Positions 13,825 to 16,945 of a stretch of DNA of 16,945 nt are shown here, piece by piece. The stretch covers positions 1 to 16,945 of the forward strand of contig URGH01000056.1 of the NCBI GenBank assembly GCA_900547305.1. The letters are read 5' to 3'. A model generated the notes under the pieces. The model was not told the DNA's origin. It did not search any database and worked only from the letters and a program-made list of their open reading frames with translations. The stretch is from an uncultured Oscillospiraceae bacterium (lineage in GTDB: Bacteria > Bacillota > Clostridia > Oscillospirales > Acutalibacteraceae). Both the position numbers and the translations under genes were made by a program. Position 1 is the stretch's first letter; each line of letters opens with the position of its first letter.

Positions 13825-14795
13825 GACAGCTTTTTTTCATACCCCGGAAAAAGCTCATCGGCAAACCACACTTCCTTAACGTGAAACTCTTTCCCGTTAA
13901 GGTAATTAAGTATTCCCGCGTCGGAGGAAAAGGTGAATTTAAGGCGGTAAGAATAAAGCGCCTGTCGGGAAAATCCCGCCTTTTTATCCGCGCCGAGCCG
14001 TCCGTACTTTCCGTCGCCCAAAAGCGGGTGACCGACGGACGCCATATGCGCCCTTATCTGGTGGGTTCTGCCCGTAAGCAGGTCAATATCCAAAAGCGAC
14101 AGTCCGTTTCGGCTCTCTATAACGCGGTAGCGCGTTTTGATTGTGAGAGCCGAGTCGGTCTTTTTTGTTTTAAGGTAAACGCGGTTTTGTTCGGCGTTCT
14201 TTTCAAGAAAGCCCTCAAGCGTAGCCTCTTTTTTTTCGGGTATTCCGTGAACCACGGCAAGGTAGCGCTTTTCAAGCTCGCGCGATTTTATTTTATCGCA
14301 TAAAATTCTCAGCGCCTCGGCGTTTTTTGCGGCTATTACTATTCCGCCGGTATTGCGGTCTATGCGGTTGGCAAGGGCGGGGCGAAAGCTGTTTTCGTCC
14401 TCGGGGCGGTATTCTCCCTTTTCGTAGAGATACCGCTGTATTCTCGCTATAAGGGTATCGCCGTATTCGTTTTTATCGGGGTGAACAAGCAAGCCCTGCG
14501 GTTTATCCGCAAGCAAAATGTTTTCATCCTCATACACAATATTAAGCTTTGACGGCGCCGACATAAAGTCATATTTCGGCTTTTTACTTACGAAAAATTC
14601 ATCGTTTATATATGCTTCTACCGTATCCCCCGCGCACAGCCTTGTGTTTATCTGCGCGCGCTTGCCGTTTACCTTTATTCTTTTGAGTCTTATATATTTA
14701 AACATAAGCGTTTGCGGCAGCTCGGGGCAGTTTTTGGTTATAAATCTGTCAAGCCGCTGCGACTCATCGTTTTTGGTTACTGTAAAAATTTTCAT
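13818..14795 (-). CDS. RluA-family 23S rRNA/tRNA pseudouridine synthase
   Basis: A 325-aa pseudouridine synthase of the RluA/RluC/RluD type, which isomerises specific uridines in ribosomal or transfer RNA. An N-terminal S4 RNA-binding domain (about 13-63: RLDRFITKN, RIKVNGKR, GDTVEAYI) is followed by the catalytic domain with LLADKPQGLLVHPD (94-107), NRIDRNTGG (143-151) carrying the catalytic Asp146, and LTGRTHQIRAHMASVGHPLLGD near the C-terminus. The usual His before Arg in the catalytic loop is Asn143 here. ATG at 14795 has GAGG at 14803-14806 (minus strand); an upstream in-frame extension of 36 residues has no similarity to the family and is rejected. Target uridines cannot be told from sequence. 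It diverges from radC and converges on the LUD gene. Confidence 0.93.
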   Translation of the reverse strand: MKIFTVTKNDESQRLDRFITKNCPELPQTLMFKYIRLKRIKVNGKRAQINTRLCAGDTVEAYINDEFFVSKKPKYDFMSAPSKLNIVYEDENILLADKPQGLLVHPDKNEYGDTLIARIQRYLYEKGEYRPEDENSFRPALANRIDRNTGGIVIAAKNAEALRILCDKIKSRELEKRYLAVVHGIPEKKEATLEGFLEKNAEQNRVYLKTKKTDSALTIKTRYRVIESRNGLSLLDIDLLTGRTHQIRAHMASVGHPLLGDGKYGRLGADKKAGFSRQALYSYRLKFTFSSDAGILNYLNGKEFHVKEVWFADELFPGYEKKLSQ

Positions 14796-14814
14796 AAAAA
14801 AGCCTCGTGTTATC

Positions 14815-14843
14815 TTGAAAAAGTTTATTTTGTGTACTATAAT
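14815..14843 (+). promoter_or_regulatory. near-consensus sigma-A-type promoter of radC
   Basis: TTGAAA (14815-14820), 17 bases, then a perfect TATAAT (14838-14843). Transcription would start near 14850, leaving a leader of about 27 bases with AAGGAG at 14863-14868 before the ATG. It lies in the 81-base gap between the divergent rluA-type and radC genes. Confidence 0.85.
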
Positions 14844-14876
14844 ATAATGAAAGAACTTCGGGAAGGAGTGCCGTAA

Positions 14877-15659
14877 ATGGCAAAAAGTGTTCATAGCGGA
14901 CATCGCAAAAGAGTAAGGAAAGACTATCTGTATAACGGATTAAACGAAGCGACCCCGCCGCACAAGGTTATTGAATATATCCTTTTTCACTCTATTCCGC
15001 AAAAGGACACGAATGAGGTTGCGCATGAGCTTGTGGAGCGTTTCGGCTCGGTTTCGGGAATACTTGACGCCCCGGTTGACAGCCTTATGAAGGTAAAGGG
15101 CATAAGCGAGGTATCGGTATCGCTTTTAAAGCTCATTTTGCCTGTTGCAAGAATTTATCAGAGCGAAAAAAATTCAAAGGATAAAACCGTTAAAAGCTAT
15201 GAAGAAATAGCACGTTTTATTTTGGGGAAATATTTCGGTTATGACAGCGAGGTTTTTTCAATTCTGTCGCTTAGCGCCTCGGGTAAGGTGTTGGGGTTTG
15301 ACGTGCTTTCAAGCGGAAATGTTTCCGAGGTAAGCGTGTCTATGCGGGATGTTGTTGAAACCGTGATTAAAAGAAAAGCCGTGTGTGCCGTTATTGCGCA
15401 CAACCACCCCGGCGGCGTGGCGCTGCCCAGCGGTGATGACGTTAAAATTACCGAAATGATATTTAATGCCTTAAAGCATATAAACATAGCTTTGATTGAC
15501 CATATTATAATTGTGGACGACGATTATGTTTCCTTGGCGCAAAGCACATGCTTCGATTATCTTTTTAAGGGCGGCGAAGCTCCCACATCCGATCCGAACG
15601 AACAATCGGAGCCCGAAGAAGAGGGCGCGGAAAATCAGCCGGAAACCGAAGAGGATTGA
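14877..15659 (+). CDS. radC: RadC/JAB-domain protein
   Basis: A 260-aa UPF0758 (RadC) family protein. The N-terminal half has SGHRKRVRKDYL (7-18), LFHSIPQKDTNEVAH (36-50) and a helix-hairpin-helix DNA-binding region (about 52-85, VKGIS). The C-terminal JAB/JAMM-like domain has the metal-binding set His175, His177, Ser185 and Asp188 in HNHPGGVALPSGDD. The historical link to DNA repair (RadC) has been questioned, and the biochemical activity of the family remains unclear, so the gene name is conventional. Residues 232-260 form an acidic tail beyond the usual domain end with about a dozen Asp/Glu and no Lys or Arg. It has its own strong promoter and good ribosome site, and ends 28 bases from the converging response regulator gene. 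Confidence 0.92.
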   Translation: MAKSVHSGHRKRVRKDYLYNGLNEATPPHKVIEYILFHSIPQKDTNEVAHELVERFGSVSGILDAPVDSLMKVKGISEVSVSLLKLILPVARIYQSEKNSKDKTVKSYEEIARFILGKYFGYDSEVFSILSLSASGKVLGFDVLSSGNVSEVSVSMRDVVETVIKRKAVCAVIAHNHPGGVALPSGDDVKITEMIFNALKHINIALIDHIIIVDDDYVSLAQSTCFDYLFKGGEAPTSDPNEQSEPEEEGAENQPETEED

Positions 15660-15687
15660 CTCTCTCGCGGTTTTTGTACAGCCCGAC

Positions 15688-16398
15688 TTATATTTTTGAA
15701 AGCGATTCGGCTACTCTATAGCCGACGCCGTTTTCGGTGAACAGGTACAGCGGATTGGCGCTGTCCTGTTCTATTTTTTTGCGCAGATTCGCAATATTAA
15801 CCCGTAAAATTCCGCTGCTGTCCGTCGCCTGCGCGCCCCAAACGCTTTTAATTATAAAATCGTAGGTTAGCACCCTGCCGGAATATCTGCAAAGCAGAGT
15901 TAAAATTCTGAATTCGTTTTTTGTAAGGTGAACCTCCGCGCCGTCAACCGTTACAAGGCGGTTATTAAATTCCACCTTAAGCCCGCCGCATAAATAAACG
16001 TCTGAAACGCTTTCCCCTCTTGCCTGCTCAAGCGCTTCAAGCCTGCGTATGCAGGCGCGCACGCGCGCCGAAATCTCTCCCGATAAAAAGGGCTTGCGAA
16101 TATAATCGTCAGCGCCCGAATCCAAAATTTCGGTTATCGCGCGCTCGTTTTCTGCGGCGGAAACGGCTATCACCGCGCCGCAGCCCGATGAAATGGCGGT
16201 TTTTATAAGTCTTATACCGTCCGGGTCGGGGTAAAGGGGGTCGGTTATTAAAATATCGGGCGGATTAGCCGATATTAAAGCGCCGCATGCCGTGGGGTCA
16301 GCCGAGCTGTAAAGCTCATATCCGCAGGGCGAAAGCACGGTTTTTAAAAGCCGCGCGTTTTGCCTATCGCGGTCGGAAATAACTATTCGCCTTTTCAA
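15688..16398 (-). CDS. OmpR/KdpE-like response regulator
   Basis: A 236-aa two-domain transcription factor. The receiver domain (about 1-120) has the acidic pair Asp9/Asp11, phospho-acceptor Asp53 in LITDPLYPD, Ser80 and Lys102 in RKPF. The C-terminal winged helix (about 135-230) has LTKNEFRILTLLCRYSGRVLT, then VWGAQATDSSGILRVNIANLRKKIE and ends FTENGVGYRVAE, which resembles KdpE more than PhoB-type regulators. The start is TTG at 16398 with GAGGTG at 16404-16409. It follows the LCP gene by 15 bases on the same strand and is probably co-transcribed. No histidine kinase gene lies in the window, and none can fit downstream because radC converges 28 bases away. A role in potassium or cell-envelope control is only inference. 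Confidence 0.92.
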   Translation of the reverse strand: MKRRIVISDRDRQNARLLKTVLSPCGYELYSSADPTACGALISANPPDILITDPLYPDPDGIRLIKTAISSGCGAVIAVSAAENERAITEILDSGADDYIRKPFLSGEISARVRACIRRLEALEQARGESVSDVYLCGGLKVEFNNRLVTVDGAEVHLTKNEFRILTLLCRYSGRVLTYDFIIKSVWGAQATDSSGILRVNIANLRKKIEQDSANPLYLFTENGVGYRVAESLSKI

Positions 16399-16403
16399 GC
16401 CGT

Positions 16404-16409
16404 CACCTC
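16404..16409 (-). promoter_or_regulatory. Shine-Dalgarno site supporting a TTG start
   Basis: GAGGTG on the minus strand, five bases before TTG at 16398-16396. The TTG gives the expected MKRRIVISD opening of a receiver domain, and no ATG or GTG fits. Confidence 0.75.
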
Positions 16410-16413
16410 AGAT

Positions 16414-16945
16414 CTATTGTTCTGCCGCTCTTGCCGCCACGCTTTCGGCAGAGTAATAATTTTCTTCAAGTATAAAGTCCTTAATTTCTTTTTTCGCGGT
16501 TTCAAGGTCGTAAACATAATACCAAACGCCTTTGATTATCTTGCCGGAGGACGGAATGTTATCGTTCGGAATACTCAGCTGCTCAAATTCGGGGGACGCC
16601 ACAAGCCCCCATGAGCCGAGTGAGATAATGTCGTTTGTAGAAAGCGAGGTTTCGCACTCTTTTAAGAACATTTCCGCAAATTGCGGCAGCTTTAGCGCGC
16701 CCATGCTTTTAGCCTCGTTAAACATAGCCATAAGCACGGTTTTCTGTCGGTTTCCGCGCTGCACGTCGCTGTCTATATGCCGTATTCTCGCATAACAAAC
16801 CGCCTGAGCGCCGTTCAGCCGCTGTGTGCCTGCCGCTTTAATATCGGGGCATTTCATGCCGAGCGAACGCATTTCGGGGAAAATATTTTTGTTAAGCTCG
16901 TTTTTTTCCGCCTCGGTAACGGTTATATCCACCCCGCCTATGTAA
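16414..16945 (-). CDS. LytR-CpsA-Psr (LCP) family protein, 3' part only
   Basis: The reading frame enters from the right window edge (Tyr-Ile-Gly-Gly-Val-Asp-Ile at the edge) and ends with TAG at 16416-16414, so the visible part is the C-terminal 176 or so residues. LCP enzymes sit in the membrane and transfer undecaprenyl-linked teichoic acids or polysaccharides to peptidoglycan. The family is recognised from GGVDITVTEAE, LNGAQAVCYARIRHID and the following RGNRQKTVLMAMF, whose arginines bind the pyrophosphate of the lipid substrate. The N-terminal membrane helix and first half of the catalytic domain are outside the window. After the LCP core a tail of about 40 residues includes KIIKGVWYYVYDLETAKKEI. 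A GTG at 16932 is an internal codon, not the start. It is followed at 15 bases by the response regulator gene. Confidence 0.88.
   Translation of the reverse strand, partial: YIGGVDITVTEAEKNELNKNIFPEMRSLGMKCPDIKAAGTQRLNGAQAVCYARIRHIDSDVQRGNRQKTVLMAMFNEAKSMGALKLPQFAEMFLKECETSLSTNDIISLGSWGLVASPEFEQLSIPNDNIPSSGKIIKGVWYYVYDLETAKKEIKDFILEENYYSAESVAARAAEQ

Noticed and set aside
13828..13855. AGCTTTTT...AAAAAGCT inverted repeat as terminator for the LUD gene
   Set aside because: The stem is almost all A-T, the T-run is inside the stem, and it lies within the coding region of the converging gene.
14796..14870. Minus-strand promoter for the RluA-type gene
   Set aside because: A TATAGT-like -10 can be drawn, but the -35 at proper spacing is poor; not reported as a feature.
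14796..14903. 36-residue N-terminal extension of the RluA-type protein
   Set aside because: It overlaps the radC promoter, contains no family similarity, and the ATG at 14795 has its own GAGG site.
15660..15687. Possible terminator between radC and the response regulator
   Set aside because: The 28-base gap has a short T-run but no stable hairpin on either strand.
1..16945. CRISPR array, tRNA/rRNA genes, insertion sequence, integrase, attachment site or riboswitch
   Set aside because: No regularly spaced repeats, RNA-gene signatures, transposase or integrase motifs, or conserved leader structures were seen; all intergenic gaps are under about 215 bases.

Overview
The window looks like a chromosomal housekeeping segment of a low-to-mid G+C Gram-positive bacterium of the class Clostridia, most likely an Oscillospiraceae/Ruminococcaceae-like gut anaerobe. 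The evidence is bifunctional HPr kinase, WhiA, RapZ, a LytR-CpsA-Psr protein, a YozG-like HTH/DUF2975 pair and strong Shine-Dalgarno sites. Isoleucine is often encoded by ATA in otherwise GC-rich codons. The lineage is inferred from gene content and codon use only; no database search was possible. No rRNA, tRNA, CRISPR array, insertion sequence or prophage gene is visible.

Layout. 1-390: two hairpins of unknown role, a 58-aa ribbon-helix-helix protein and a terminator that can serve both strands. 390-2660, minus strand: a three-gene operon (DUF2975 membrane protein, small XRE-type regulator, polytopic DUF4153/DUF4173 membrane protein) with its own good sigma-A-type promoter. 2871-10982, plus strand: hprK, ROK glucokinase, murB, rapZ, whiA and dnaE, packed with gaps of 4-28 bases, no internal terminator, and a promoter upstream of hprK. 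11067-13824, plus strand: pfkA with its own promoter, a hairpin terminator, then mnmA and a LUD-domain protein whose start overlaps the mnmA stop. 13818-14795, minus strand: an RluA-type pseudouridine synthase that converges on and overlaps the LUD gene. 14877-15659, plus strand: a RadC/JAB-domain protein behind a near-consensus promoter. 15688-16945, minus strand: a KdpE-like response regulator and the 3' part of an LCP cell-wall gene that runs off the window.

How the genes fit together. The main cluster links sugar sensing and carbon catabolite repression (HprK), glucose phosphorylation (ROK kinase), the committed step of glycolysis (PfkA), peptidoglycan precursor synthesis (MurB), RNA or cell-wall signalling (RapZ), cell-division/sporulation control (WhiA) and replication (DnaE). 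It resembles the conserved Firmicutes yvcJ-yvcK-yvcL region, but yvcK (mgfK) and the following HPr/Crh gene are absent.

Most of the window is ordinary. I see no clear, complete undescribed system. The best candidates for a second look are the DUF2975-HTH-DUF4173 operon as a membrane-coupled regulatory module, the LUD protein with an expanded cysteine cluster coupled to mnmA, the missing yvcK, and the response regulator paired with an LCP gene without a visible kinase.
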